Of a stretch of 64,000 nucleotides of DNA, positions 33,460 through 42,348 are shown in pieces. The notes beneath the pieces were generated by a model, which worked only from the letters and a program-made list of their open reading frames with translations, was not told the DNA's origin and searched no databases. Every line of letters starts with the position of its first letter. Positions within the stretch are counted from its first letter, which is position 1. The stretch is taken from contig CAYOOP010000003.1 of assembly GCA_964405685.1 (NCBI GenBank), positions 165,800 through 229,799 on the forward strand. The letters run 5' to 3'. The translations under genes and the position numbers were made by a program. The DNA is from CAYOOP01 sp964405685 (GTDB lineage: Bacteria > Pseudomonadota > Alphaproteobacteria > Rickettsiales > SXRF01).

Positions 33460-34193
33460 ACCATGATCATCCCGCCGTTGATGTGCAGGGTTTGGCCTGT
33501 CACGTAGTCGGCGGCAGAGGAGGCGAGGAAGACTGCGCCACCGGCGATTTCGCTCGCCTGGCCCATGCGCTGCATGGGGATTTGCGAGCTGATCGCTTGT
33601 TTTTGCGCGTCGGTGAGGACGTCCGTCATATGCGTGGCGATAAAGCCGGGGGCGATGCAGTTGACGGTAACGCCGCGTGTTGCGCATTCGTGCGCAAGCG
33701 CCTTGGCCATGCCTTGCAGGCCGGCTTTGGAGGCGCAATAGTTCGCCTGTCCCGCGTTGCCGCGTTGACCTACGACGGAGGTGATGAAGATGATGCGGCC
33801 GCTGCGGTTTTTCGTCATGGTTTTAAGGGCCGCGCGCGCGAGTTTGAAATTGACGGTGAGGTTTAAGTCAATCACCTCCTGCCATTGTTCGTCTTTCATG
33901 CGGATCGCCAGTGTGTCGCGCGTGATGCCGGCGTTGCAGACTAAAATGTCGAGACCGCCGAGCGTGGTTTCGGCTTCGGTGATGAGTTTTTCAGGCGCGG
34001 CAGGGTCTTTTAAATCCGCGCTAATGGCTTTGAAATTGGCCCCGAGCGAGGCCGCTTCCGCTTGCAGCTTTTCTGCATTGCTGCCGCTGCCTGCGACGAT
34101 TGCACCTGCGTCAATATACGCCTTGGTGATTTCACTTCCAATACCGCCGCTCGCGCCAGTGATAAGGGCTTTTTTTCCTGAGAGAGAGAACAT
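33456..34193 (-). CDS. fabG: 3-oxoacyl-[acyl-carrier-protein] reductase
   Basis: NADPH-dependent ketoreductase of fatty acid elongation. SDR marks: cofactor motif TGASGGIG near 13-20, NAG in VCNAGITRD, the catalytic Ser in FITSVVGQ, the YCASK Tyr-Lys pair, and C-terminal HINGGMIMV. The 245 residues are typical. It is normally adjacent to fabD; here an orphan gene intervenes. The stop overlaps the methyltransferase start. acpP and fabF, often downstream, are not present. Confidence 0.96.
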   Translation of the reverse strand: MFSLSGKKALITGASGGIGSEITKAYIDAGAIVAGSGSNAEKLQAEAASLGANFKAISADLKDPAAPEKLITEAETTLGGLDILVCNAGITRDTLAIRMKDEQWQEVIDLNLTVNFKLARAALKTMTKNRSGRIIFITSVVGQRGNAGQANYCASKAGLQGMAKALAHECATRGVTVNCIAPGFIATHMTDVLTDAQKQAISSQIPMQRMGQASEIAGGAVFLASSAADYVTGQTLHINGGMIMV

Positions 34194-34259
34194 GGGGACT
34201 CCGTAATTATTGCCAGCAGATATAGGGAATTTGAGGCAAAAAGCAACGATTTGTTGCGC

Positions 34260-34955
34260 TTATCTTCGTGTAACGGCGGATCGGCGACTACTGATGCTAT
34301 TTATCAGTTGTTCGGCGATATTTGCTTCAATATCTAACCCTGCATTTTGCATCATTGATGTTGTCTGCGTTGGGTCAATCCCTTGGGCGCGCAATGCGGA
34401 GTGCAGGTGAGTATAAGCTCTTTCCATGTTGTCAGGAATCTCAGAGGCTTGGCCGATAGATCCGAGAAGCGTATCAACTCTACGCTCTTCCTGAGAGTCT
34501 CCAACAATATAATTCGAAGCTTCTCCCAATAAAAAAAGAGCTTGTGCAAGGGTTAGTTCGGACCCGGGTCCGCTAAGTAGAACGGTTGTAATTTTTTTAT
34601 TGGCAATCGTGATTTCTTGAGCAGGCGTATTTTCATTCTGCACGTTCCGAAAATGAAGAGTAACTTCTGGAGAAAGACCATATTCTTCAAATTTTCGCAG
34701 AAATTCTTCCTCCTCTATAGGGGATGAAGAGCGAGGATTTTCTAGCAATAGTTCACCATAATAGTGGCCGCACCTCCTTAACATGGCATGTGCCTGGCTT
34801 AGATTATTGTATAACGTAGGCACGCCGCCGGTATTAGAGGCAGAAATAGGAGTATAAGAAAAAGAAGGGAGTTGTTTCCACGCTGGACCTATGTGGTGGT
34901 TAGAAAATGCACTTGCAACTTCCGAAAAATGAGGTCTTGTGATCTCTTCTGTCAT
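34260..34955 (-). CDS. hypothetical protein inserted between fabD and fabG
   Basis: A 231-residue protein without recognised domain, signal peptide or membrane helix. It is mostly polar and helical. It starts nine bases after fabD and ends 66 bases before fabG, on the same strand, so it is transcribed with the fatty-acid genes. Its base composition is clearly more AT-rich than both flanks, suggesting a transferred gene dropped into the fab operon. No Pho-like box is seen before it. Confidence 0.6.
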   Translation of the reverse strand: MTEEITRPHFSEVASAFSNHHIGPAWKQLPSFSYTPISASNTGGVPTLYNNLSQAHAMLRRCGHYYGELLLENPRSSSPIEEEEFLRKFEEYGLSPEVTLHFRNVQNENTPAQEITIANKKITTVLLSGPGSELTLAQALFLLGEASNYIVGDSQEERRVDTLLGSIGQASEIPDNMERAYTHLHSALRAQGIDPTQTTSMMQNAGLDIEANIAEQLINSISSRRSAVTRR

Positions 34956-34964
34956 GGAAAAGGA

Positions 34965-35909
34965 CTACGCCGCTGCTGCTTGCAGCACGGTGCTTAAATC
35001 CGCCGGTTCGCCGATGGCCGTCATTTTCATGTTTGGGCAGGGGCGTTTGGCGAGGCCGGTTAGGACTTTGCCGGCGCCGAGTTCGTAAGCAGCGTTCATG
35101 CCTTCAGCATTTAAGAAATCCATGGTTTCTCTCCAGCGGACGACACCGGTGACTTGGTCTACCAGTAGGCGACGGATGTCATCAGGGCTTGTGACTGGTT
35201 GTGCAGTCATGTTCGCAATTACCGGGACGATGGGGCTTGCGATTTTGGCGGCGTTCAAGGCCTCATACATCACGCCGGCGGCAGGGGCCATGAGCGGGCA
35301 GTGGAAGGGCGCGCTCACTTGCAGTAACACGAAACGCTTCGCGCCTTTTTCCTTGGCGATCGCCTCTGCACGTTCAACGGCTTCTTTCACGCCGGAGATG
35401 ACGATTTGGCCATCGGCATTGTCGTTAGCGATCGAAAGTACATCATTACCTTTGGCGGCTTCAACAATCGCTTCAGCGGTTTTGATATCCACACCAAGAA
35501 TCGCGGCCATAGCGCCTTTACCATTGGGTACGGATTGTTGCATGGACTGCCCGCGCAGTTTTAGCAAGCGCGCGGTTTCGGCGAGCGAAATGGCGCGGGT
35601 GGCGCAAAGGGCGGAATATTCGCCGAGTGAGTGACCAGCGGCATAGGTAGCAGTGCGGATATCAAAACCGGCCTCGCGTTCGAGCACGCGCATCGCTGCG
35701 ATTGAGGTTGCCATGATGGCGGGTTGGGCGTTTTCGGTGAGCATTAACTCTTCGCTCGGGCCTTCGAACATGAGTTTGGAGAGGGGTTGGTTCAGTGCCT
35801 CGTCCACTTCTTCGAAGACGGCTTTGGCGGTGGAGTAGGTTTCAAAGAGGGCTTTGCCCATGCCGACGACTTGTGAGCCTTGGCCGGGGAAGAGGAGAGC
35901 GAGTTTCAT
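34965..35909 (-). CDS. fabD: malonyl CoA-acyl carrier protein transacylase
   Basis: Loads malonyl groups from CoA to acyl carrier protein. Visible: the glutamine of LLFPGQGSQ, the nucleophile motif GHSLGEYSAL, the arginine region LLKLRGQSMQ, and the histidine in VSAPFHCPLM. Length 314 is normal. It is the first gene of the leftward fab series; its promoter should lie in 35910-35979, before a family A repeat. Confidence 0.97.
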   Translation of the reverse strand: MKLALLFPGQGSQVVGMGKALFETYSTAKAVFEEVDEALNQPLSKLMFEGPSEELMLTENAQPAIMATSIAAMRVLEREAGFDIRTATYAAGHSLGEYSALCATRAISLAETARLLKLRGQSMQQSVPNGKGAMAAILGVDIKTAEAIVEAAKGNDVLSIANDNADGQIVISGVKEAVERAEAIAKEKGAKRFVLLQVSAPFHCPLMAPAAGVMYEALNAAKIASPIVPVIANMTAQPVTSPDDIRRLLVDQVTGVVRWRETMDFLNAEGMNAAYELGAGKVLTGLAKRPCPNMKMTAIGEPADLSTVLQAAAA

Positions 35910-35979
35910 GAATCGACCCTAAACAATTAACAAGGTGTTAACTTATAAATGATTAGGCGCAGACTTGCAAGTGTTTTCC

Positions 35980-36067
35980 GTCATTGCGAGGAGGCATAGC
36001 CGACGAGGAAATCCATATGTTTCAATTGGTTGGATAGATGGATTGCTTCGCATGCGCTCGCAATGAC
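35980..36067. repeat. family A palindromic repeat, copy 5
   Basis: GTCATTGCGAG ... CTCGCAATGAC with inner ATCCATATG and TAGATGGATTGC arms. It separates fabD from the upstream complex I subunit gene. Confidence 0.88.
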
Positions 36068-36073
36068 AGTTGT

Positions 36074-36370
36074 CTAGCCTATTTTCTTGGAGAATTTGAA
36101 GTTATCCGCATAGGCTTGGCGTTTGACGCGGCGGGGTTTGGGCTCCTGGATTTCGACGTCCAGACCATTGGTTTTGGCGTAGGTGAGGGCCGCTTCTTTG
36201 GTTGTGAATTTGAGGCGGACTTCGCGCAGCGTATCGTTCATGCTGCTCCAGCCCATCACCGGGTCAATCGCGTAAGGCGTTTGGGGAGTGAATTGCAACA
36301 GCCACGCGCCGGTTTTCGCACGGCCGGATTGCATGGCGGTTTTAGCGGGTTGGATGAGGGTGGCTTTCAT
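36074..36370 (-). CDS. ETC complex I subunit (NDUFS4-like)
   Basis: A 98-residue accessory subunit of NADH:ubiquinone oxidoreductase, typical of alphaproteobacteria and mitochondria. Conserved features are the N-terminal IQPAKTAMQSGRAKTGAWLL, WSSMNDTLREVRLKFTTKEA, and the basic C-terminus KPRRVKRQAYADNFKF. It acts at the peripheral arm. It is a single gene far from a nuo operon, as usual. Confidence 0.92.
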   Translation of the reverse strand: MKATLIQPAKTAMQSGRAKTGAWLLQFTPQTPYAIDPVMGWSSMNDTLREVRLKFTTKEAALTYAKTNGLDVEIQEPKPRRVKRQAYADNFKFSKKIG

Positions 36371-36426
36371 GAAGCGTTATGTTGCATATCCTGCAACAAA
36401 ATGCAATCGACTAGCGTTTTTGATCC

Positions 36427-36532
36427 GTCATTCCGGCGAAAGCCGGAATCGAGTCAAGGCATGTCCATGCCGTATAAGATCTTCTTGTTCGCTAGACAGC
36501 GAACGCTGGATCCCGCTTTTCAGCGGGATGAC
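36427..36532. repeat. palindromic repeat (family B)
   Basis: GTCATTCCGGCGAAAGCCGGAAT at one end and GCGGGATGAC at the other. Inner stems include AGGCATGTCCATGCCGT and TTCGCTAGACAGCGAA. A close relative lies at 46871-46976, with the same order of sub-hairpins. Confidence 0.9.
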
Positions 36533-36541
36533 GAAAGAAAA

Positions 36542-37258
36542 TCAGCGTGTGACGATTGCTGGATTAGTGCGGCGTTGTTCTTCGGCGGCGACGAAGCTTT
36601 TGCCGTTGCTAAGTTCTTGCGATACGCCGACCAATTGCTCTTGCGCTTTTTGGATGGCGACGGATTGGGATTGGTTTTGTGCTTGTAAATCGCCGAGCGC
36701 TTGATCGTAATCTTGTTGCATGCGGGCTTTGCCGGCAATGGCTCCATACGCTGCGCCGATAACTACGCTGCTCATTTGTGCTAAGGCTATAGGAACAGCA
36801 ATGATAGTAGGAATTGGAACTGGAAGAACGGTACCGACTGCTGTTGTAGCCAGGCCTATTGCGAGAGGGATACCTAAGCCGTAAGCCAAAACATCTTTGT
36901 TAAATAAAGTGGGGGTGCTTACTTTTTTGCCTTTGCGCACTTCTTCTTCCATGCGCATTTTGCCCATGCTGCCACCGATCAATCCGCCCGTTGCCATGGC
37001 AATGGATGCGATAATGCGGCCAGTTGTCAGGACTTTTGATCCGGCGTTTGTAAGAAGGGTTGCCATTCCTTCGCTGACGCTTCCTGTTGGCATGACTTCG
37101 GAGGCCGCAGTTCTTAGTGCGTCGGCACTCACCATGCTCATACCAAAATATACAATTGGAGCCGAGACGATAGCGGCAACGGCCATGCCAATGAGTGCAT
37201 CTTTGTTGAAGATGGTCGGTGTGTCCGTCTGCGGAATTCTGAGTTCAGGTTTAGCCAT
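36542..37258 (-). CDS. orphan membrane protein with internal duplication
   Basis: A 238-residue protein of unknown function made of two similar halves. Each has TPT(I/L)FNKD, then two hydrophobic helices, then a G-rich turn and basic end (GGSMGKMRMEEE in the first, GAIAGKARMQQD in the second). A helical, Gln-rich cytoplasmic tail ends with NPAIVTR. ATG 37258 has GGGGGT at good spacing and is preferred over ATG 37270. A Pho-like box (37311-37328) lies about 50 bases upstream, with a CATAAT -10 candidate. It is one of the set of orphan genes sharing that box. Confidence 0.72.
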   Translation of the reverse strand: MAKPELRIPQTDTPTIFNKDALIGMAVAAIVSAPIVYFGMSMVSADALRTAASEVMPTGSVSEGMATLLTNAGSKVLTTGRIIASIAMATGGLIGGSMGKMRMEEEVRKGKKVSTPTLFNKDVLAYGLGIPLAIGLATTAVGTVLPVPIPTIIAVPIALAQMSSVVIGAAYGAIAGKARMQQDYDQALGDLQAQNQSQSVAIQKAQEQLVGVSQELSNGKSFVAAEEQRRTNPAIVTR

Positions 37259-37310
37259 AAATACCCCCATTAATCATAGGTATAGTATAGCTCAATTATG
37301 CCCGCTAAGT

Positions 37311-37328
37311 ATGAAGCTTTCGTGACAA
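37311..37328 (-). promoter_or_regulatory. Pho-box-like direct repeat upstream of the duplicated membrane protein
   Basis: Minus strand TTGTCAC-GAAA-GCTTCAT, with CATAAT 11 bases further on. That is the geometry known for Pho-activated promoters. It abuts the topA stop codon. Confidence 0.6.
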
Positions 37329-39848
37329 TTACGCCCGTTTTTTGAACTTTTTGGTGGGCGGGGAGCTGGCTTTTTTGGCAATGAGTTCAATAGCTTCAGC
37401 CAGCGTCACATCCATAGGCTCGCTGCCTTTAGGGAGGGTGGCGTTGATTTTGCCGTGCTTGATGTAGGGGCCGTAGCGGCCTTTTAGCACTTGCACTTTG
37501 CCGCCTTCGGGGTGATCGCCCAGTTCTTTTAGTACTTCCACCGCACTTGCGGATTTGCCTTTGGGTTGGGCGAGGATGTCGACGGCGCGGTTGATGCCGA
37601 CGGTGAGCGGGCTTTCATCCGCAGGGAGTGAGGTGTATTTTTTCTGATGCAGGAGATACGGACCATAGCGGCCAACGCCGGCCAAGATATCTTCGCCGGA
37701 GTCAGGGTGTTTGCCGACCGTGCGAGGCAGTGAGAGAAGTTGTTTGGCGACTTCAAGCGTGACGTCATCGGCGACCATGCCTTTAAAGAGGCTGGCGCGT
37801 TTGGGTGTTTTGCCTTCGCCTAGTTGGACGTAAATGCCATACGGGCCTTTTTTGAGTGTGATGGGTTCGCCGTTTTCGTCTGCGCCGAGGGCGCGCGGGA
37901 GGTCGCTCACCTCGCCGTTTTCGCCCACCGCCGCTTCGCCAATTTGTGCTTTGTGGTTACAATCCGGATAGGCGCCGCAGCCGATATAGGCGCCGAAGCG
38001 GCCGAGTTTGACGCCCAAGCGGCCGGTTTTGCAGGCGGGGCAGGCGCGGGCATCGCTACCGTCTGCACGTTCGGGGAAAAGGTAGCTGCCGAGTGCGCCG
38101 TCGACTGCTTGCAGCACTTCGGTGATGTTCAGTTCTTTGCTTTCGTTGATTTTGGCGATGAAGTCTTTCCAGAAGGTGCGCAAAACTTCTTTCCAATTGC
38201 GCTCCCCGGCGGAGACTTCGTCCAATTGATTTTCGAGGTCGGCGGTGAAGCCGTATTCAACGTAGCGTTCGAAGAAATTCGTCAGAAACGCGGTGACGAT
38301 GCGGCCCAAAGGTTCAGCGATAAAGCGTTTTTTATCAAGCGTCACGTATTTGCGGTCTTGCAACACGGAGATGATGGAGGCGTAGGTGGACGGGCGGCCG
38401 ATGCCGAGTTCTTCTAGTTTTTTGACCAGTGACGCTTCCGAATAGCGCGGTGGTGGTTCGGTGAAATGCTGCTCGGGTTTCACTTCTTTTTTGGTGAGTT
38501 GCTCGCCCTGCGTGAGCGCGGGGAGGCGGCGGTTTTCTTCTTCCTCTTCGTCGTCTTTGCCTTCTTGATATAAGGTGAGGAAGCCTTCGAAGTTGACGAC
38601 GCTGCCGGTTGCGCGAAGTGTGGCTTTGTTGTCATTGGCCACAATGTCGGCGGTGGTTTGATCGAAGACGGCGCTTTCCATTTGGGAGGCAATGGTGCGT
38701 TTCCAGACGAGTTCGTAGAGGCGGAACATGTCGGATTCGAGCGCGTCTTTGACTTTTTCAGGCGGCAGGTCAAACTGCGTGGGGCGGATGGCCTCATGCG
38801 CTTCCTGCGCATTTTTGGCTTTGGTTTTGTACATGCGCGGGGAATCCGGCAGGAAGTTTTTGCCGTATTTTTTCTCGATGAATTGGCGTGCGCCGCTGAT
38901 CGCTTCGCCCGAAAGCGTTACCGAGTCGGTACGCATATAGGTGATGAGGCCGAGCGTCTCGCCGCCGATTGACAAACCTTCATACAATTTTTGTGCGAGC
39001 TGCATGGTTTTTTTGGCGCCAAAGCCGAGTTTGCGCGAGGCTTCCTGCTGCAGTGTCGATGTTGTGAATGGTGGATAAGGATTCCGCTTCACTTGTTTTG
39101 CTTCGATGGTTTTTACCGCGTATTGTTTGGTCTCAAGGCTAGCTACGATTGCGGTTGCTTGTTTTTCATTGGTGATAGAGAACTTGTCCAATTTCTCACC
39201 ATTGTATTCGGTAAGGCGGGCAGAGAATTCGGCGTTTTTGGTGTTCGCAAATCCAATCCGCACGTCCCAATATTCGCGAGATTTGAACTGTTCGATTTCC
39301 AAGTCACGTTCGCAGATGAGGCGCAGCGCCACCGATTGCACGCGGCCGGCGGATTTGCTGCCGGGAAGTTTGCGCCATAAAACGGGAGACAAGGTGAAGC
39401 CGACGAGATAGTCCAGCGCGCGGCGGGCTTGTTGGGCGTTGACCAGATCCATATCAATCTCACGCGGAGATTGCATGGCTTTCAGCACGGCGTTCTTCGT
39501 GATTTCTTCGAAGGTGACACGTTTGACTTCCACACCTTTTTTGATGGATTTGGAGGCTTTAAGCGCTTCGAGCACGTGCCAGGCGATGGCTTCACCTTCG
39601 CGGTCCGGATCGGTTGCGAGGATCAAGGTATCGGAATCTTTGAGGGCTTTGGCAATTGCGGAGACGTGTTTTTTAGAATCGTCCTCGACCGTATAGGTCA
39701 TTGCAAAATCATCATCGGGGCGGACGGACCCGTCCTTGGAAGGCAGGTCGCGCACGTGGCCGAAACTGGCCAAAACGGTATAGTCCTTGCCTAGATATTT
39801 GTTAATCGTCTTGGCTTTGGACGGTGATTCTACGACTACAGTTTGCAT
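37329..39848 (-). CDS. topA: DNA topoisomerase I
   Basis: Type IA topoisomerase that relaxes negative supercoils. TOPRIM domain at the N-terminus (VVVESPSKAKTINKYLG, ILATDPDREGEAIAWH), active Tyr near residue 304 in LITYMRTDSVTLS. After the core comes a four-Cys zinc segment (CPACKTGRLGVK ... CGAYPDC) and C-terminal Topo_C_Rpt repeats, as in alphaproteobacteria. It ends in a basic tail (KKASSPPTKKFKKRA). ATG 39848 is chosen; the in-frame TTG just before it is not needed. dprA, often adjacent, is not present. Confidence 0.97.
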   Translation of the reverse strand: MQTVVVESPSKAKTINKYLGKDYTVLASFGHVRDLPSKDGSVRPDDDFAMTYTVEDDSKKHVSAIAKALKDSDTLILATDPDREGEAIAWHVLEALKASKSIKKGVEVKRVTFEEITKNAVLKAMQSPREIDMDLVNAQQARRALDYLVGFTLSPVLWRKLPGSKSAGRVQSVALRLICERDLEIEQFKSREYWDVRIGFANTKNAEFSARLTEYNGEKLDKFSITNEKQATAIVASLETKQYAVKTIEAKQVKRNPYPPFTTSTLQQEASRKLGFGAKKTMQLAQKLYEGLSIGGETLGLITYMRTDSVTLSGEAISGARQFIEKKYGKNFLPDSPRMYKTKAKNAQEAHEAIRPTQFDLPPEKVKDALESDMFRLYELVWKRTIASQMESAVFDQTTADIVANDNKATLRATGSVVNFEGFLTLYQEGKDDEEEEENRRLPALTQGEQLTKKEVKPEQHFTEPPPRYSEASLVKKLEELGIGRPSTYASIISVLQDRKYVTLDKKRFIAEPLGRIVTAFLTNFFERYVEYGFTADLENQLDEVSAGERNWKEVLRTFWKDFIAKINESKELNITEVLQAVDGALGSYLFPERADGSDARACPACKTGRLGVKLGRFGAYIGCGAYPDCNHKAQIGEAAVGENGEVSDLPRALGADENGEPITLKKGPYGIYVQLGEGKTPKRASLFKGMVADDVTLEVAKQLLSLPRTVGKHPDSGEDILAGVGRYGPYLLHQKKYTSLPADESPLTVGINRAVDILAQPKGKSASAVEVLKELGDHPEGGKVQVLKGRYGPYIKHGKINATLPKGSEPMDVTLAEAIELIAKKASSPPTKKFKKRA

Positions 39849-39994
39849 CAAATCCTCGGTTTTCCTTGGCTTTCAGGCTGCTCGCTCTATAGGCGAATGA
39901 TTTAAAAGTCAAGCCGGGTGGTTTATAGCGCCAAACCGTTAACGCTTCCTTTAGGGCTAAATTCTCCTTTAAATTGATGCTTGTACTTATGTTT

Positions 39995-40102
39995 GCACGA
40001 CAAGATGTCGTGCGTCCGCTTGCTTCGCAGCGCAAAATCGTCGCTCTCGGCGACGATTTTCGATCTACTCATCGCAACTCTTTGAGTTTAATGAGTAGAT
40101 CG
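39995..40102. repeat. three consecutive hairpins in the topA-DUF2610 gap
   Basis: GCACGACA-AGA-TGTCGTGC (39995-40013), AAAATCGTCGC...GCGACGATTTT (40034-40060), and GATCTACTCAT...ATGAGTAGATC (40062-40101) with an inner AACTC-TTT-GAGTT. All stems are perfect. The rest of the 318-base gap 39849-40166 holds no gene. The structures may insulate or attenuate transcription between topA and the downstream genes. Confidence 0.75.
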
Positions 40103-40117
40103 TCACAAATCGGTAAC
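40100..40117 (+). promoter_or_regulatory. Pho-box-like direct repeat (weaker) upstream of DUF2610 gene
   Basis: TCGTCAC-AAAT-CGGTAAC, followed 10 bases later by TAGTTT. The second half deviates from the other copies, but position and spacing agree. Confidence 0.4.
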
Positions 40118-40166
40118 ATTTTTCTGATAGTTTGGTATGGTGCTGGCGTTAGCCAGTGGAGGAACT

Positions 40167-40448
40167 ATGAAGCGCTTTACGATCCCTTGTGATTTTAACG
40201 GAACGAAATATCCGTTCCATGTGTATATCGGTGAACCGCACCCGGCGCGGCACCCGCTGCAGCATCAATCGTGGTGGCTTTCGACGATTCGCGGTGGGAC
40301 GATTCCGCAGGACGTGATGGATAGTTTTGATCGGCTGCATAAGATTGCGCTTGAGAACAAGGTTTCGTTTGAGGACTTGTGTGTGTATGCGCTCGGTACT
40401 GCGGCGGCGGAATCCGGCCAGCAAATTAAAGTAGAAAATCTGAACTAA
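40167..40448 (+). CDS. DUF2610 family protein
   Basis: A 93-residue protein of the DUF2610 family. Conserved parts are MKRFTIPCDFNGTKYPFHVY, the central RGGTIPQDVMDSF, and NKVSFEDLCVYALGTA near the C-terminus. The function is unknown. In my recollection the family is best known from Rickettsiales. ATG 40167 has GGAGGAA upstream. An in-frame upstream start at 40137 adds ten non-conserved residues. The next gene begins one base after the stop, so the two form a unit. Confidence 0.88.
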   Translation: MKRFTIPCDFNGTKYPFHVYIGEPHPARHPLQHQSWWLSTIRGGTIPQDVMDSFDRLHKIALENKVSFEDLCVYALGTAAAESGQQIKVENLN

Positions 40449-40449
40449 T

Positions 40450-42345
40450 ATGGCAGACGACGATAACATCTATGGCACAGGCGGGCACAAGGGAGGGAAA
40501 AACTCCTTTGGAGGGTCTCGCCGCGACAGGGTATCGGATACGGATTTGGAGGCGGGCGGTTCCGCCAATAGCAGAGAGTACGACCGGATTTATAACCCGC
40601 AAAGTGAGAACGAATATTCGAATTTGCCGGAGAATCAGACGCAATTGTATTTGCGGCGCATGGAGGAAGATCGCCAGCGGCAGTTAGGCGGCATGAGTCC
40701 GACGCTGCAAAGCGCGATTCGCCGCGTGCAGTATTGGCCGAATGTTGGGCGGTTTATTTTACCGCGCGACCTATCTAAATCGTTCCAGGCACATGCGCGC
40801 CTGGTGAAATTCGGCGATCAGGCGGATATTCATTTCGATCCGGATACCTATCAATATTTTGACCGTATTATTGCTGAAAGTGCTAAGCGGCCGGATTTGT
40901 TTGACCCGACGCATCCCGAGTATGCGAAGCATGCGGAGTTGCGCGATAACCTGGCGGTCATTCGCAACGACGTGATGGGGATTTATATGAACGACGGATC
41001 GTTTGATCCGGGTGATGAAAAATTTCTGCCGCTGCTCTGCGGTGTGGCGCAGGCGATTGGCGAGGGGATTGCTGCGAATAAGGGTGCGATGAACGGATGG
41101 CGTGCGACACTGAATTTGAAGCTCATGGAAGTGGAAGGCGAAGGCGCGGCGCATGTGTATAAGTTTTTGCTGAAGCATCAGACGAGTGGTTCGATACTGG
41201 GTCGCATGCAGGCATTTTTCCTGCGGCTCTTGGGGCAAGACGATCGGCAGTGGAATTTGCCGCCGCTCGAGCAAACGCCATTTAGTGCCGAGAATCTTTA
41301 CGCGCCCGCACCGAAAGACGAGTTGTGCCATTGCCCGCCGGAAGTGCTGCAAGCGCAATGCGCGGGGATTGTTGCGGATCAATACGCGAAAGCGAAGCGG
41401 TTTAATGATGTGGCGAGCTTAAGCTTGGATGAGCGCAATGAGGCGCTGCTCCACGGCCACACGATTTTGGAGTGGCTTAAAAATATCAAATTCTCTGATA
41501 AGAGCATGACCGAATGGATCGAGACGAGCACTGAAGGCGAAGTACGTGAGAAGACGGAGATTATTAGCAAAGCGATTTTGATGTTTGATATGTTGGTGGA
41601 TGCGATTCGCCAGCATGATCCGGCGCAGGTGACGCCGGCGATGGAAGAAGCGGAGCATGCGCGCAAGTGCTTACAGCATTCGCTGCAGTTGATGGCGAAG
41701 CTGGAAAAGCCGGTGAGCCTGGCTGATACGATGCAAATCAGTTCAGGCGCAAGTGAGCAGCCGGAGCGTTGGGGGGAATTGAAAGACCAAACCGTGGACC
41801 GTTTGATGCAGACGCTAACCGGCGGAATGGAAGATGCGGTGTCGGCGCTAGATCAGCAGCAGGAGAGTTTGGATCGCCAGCAGGAAGAGCAGGCGCAGGC
41901 GACGAATGATATTCAAATGCAAGGTCAGGCGCAGCGCCGTAAGCGTAAACGTAGGCAGATGCGCTCCGGTGCGGGCGGTGGCGCGCAGCGGAAGACAGAT
42001 GAGAAATTGCGCGCGGATGATCGTGTGGCGGGGCAAGGGATTCATGCACCAAAAGGTGGTGCTGCACCTGCGCGCGGTACGCGTACGGTGGTGCGGGAGG
42101 CGGCTCCGGTGGTGCAACCCGTTGCGCAAGCGGCAGCGCCGGTGGTGAATGCGGCGCTGGATCCGGTGTTGCGTGATTTGGGTAAGACGTTGATGCAATA
42201 TAATCAAGAGGGTAAAGAAGCGGCGGATAAACTCGCGCAGCAAGCTGCCGACATGCCGCCGAAGCCACCGCTTGATCAGAATTTTGCCGATCGCCAGAAT
42301 GAGCAGCGTGGTAAGGATGATGGTAAAAAGCGGCCTCGTATTTAA
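40450..42345 (+). CDS. large orphan protein downstream of DUF2610
   Basis: A 631-residue protein that I do not recognise. The N-terminal 60 residues are low-complexity (Gly, Asn, Ser, Asp). A conserved-looking globular middle spans about 75-440 with a CHCPPEVLQAQC cysteine cluster near 298. A Gln/Glu-rich coiled coil follows (QQQESLDRQQEEQAQ), then a strongly basic patch (RRKRKRRQMR) and a Pro/Ala-rich tail. No membrane helix is seen. The basic patch suggests nucleic-acid or membrane-surface binding. It is coupled to the DUF2610 gene and shares its Pho-like box. Confidence 0.7.
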   Translation: MADDDNIYGTGGHKGGKNSFGGSRRDRVSDTDLEAGGSANSREYDRIYNPQSENEYSNLPENQTQLYLRRMEEDRQRQLGGMSPTLQSAIRRVQYWPNVGRFILPRDLSKSFQAHARLVKFGDQADIHFDPDTYQYFDRIIAESAKRPDLFDPTHPEYAKHAELRDNLAVIRNDVMGIYMNDGSFDPGDEKFLPLLCGVAQAIGEGIAANKGAMNGWRATLNLKLMEVEGEGAAHVYKFLLKHQTSGSILGRMQAFFLRLLGQDDRQWNLPPLEQTPFSAENLYAPAPKDELCHCPPEVLQAQCAGIVADQYAKAKRFNDVASLSLDERNEALLHGHTILEWLKNIKFSDKSMTEWIETSTEGEVREKTEIISKAILMFDMLVDAIRQHDPAQVTPAMEEAEHARKCLQHSLQLMAKLEKPVSLADTMQISSGASEQPERWGELKDQTVDRLMQTLTGGMEDAVSALDQQQESLDRQQEEQAQATNDIQMQGQAQRRKRKRRQMRSGAGGGAQRKTDEKLRADDRVAGQGIHAPKGGAAPARGTRTVVREAAPVVQPVAQAAAPVVNAALDPVLRDLGKTLMQYNQEGKEAADKLAQQAADMPPKPPLDQNFADRQNEQRGKDDGKKRPRI

Positions 42346-42348
42346 TTC

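Noticed and set aside
33460..33738. 93-residue N-terminal extension of the ICMT-like methyltransferase
   Set aside because: The residues are an arginine-rich out-of-phase reading of fabG; ATG 33459 with the ATGA overlap is the natural start.
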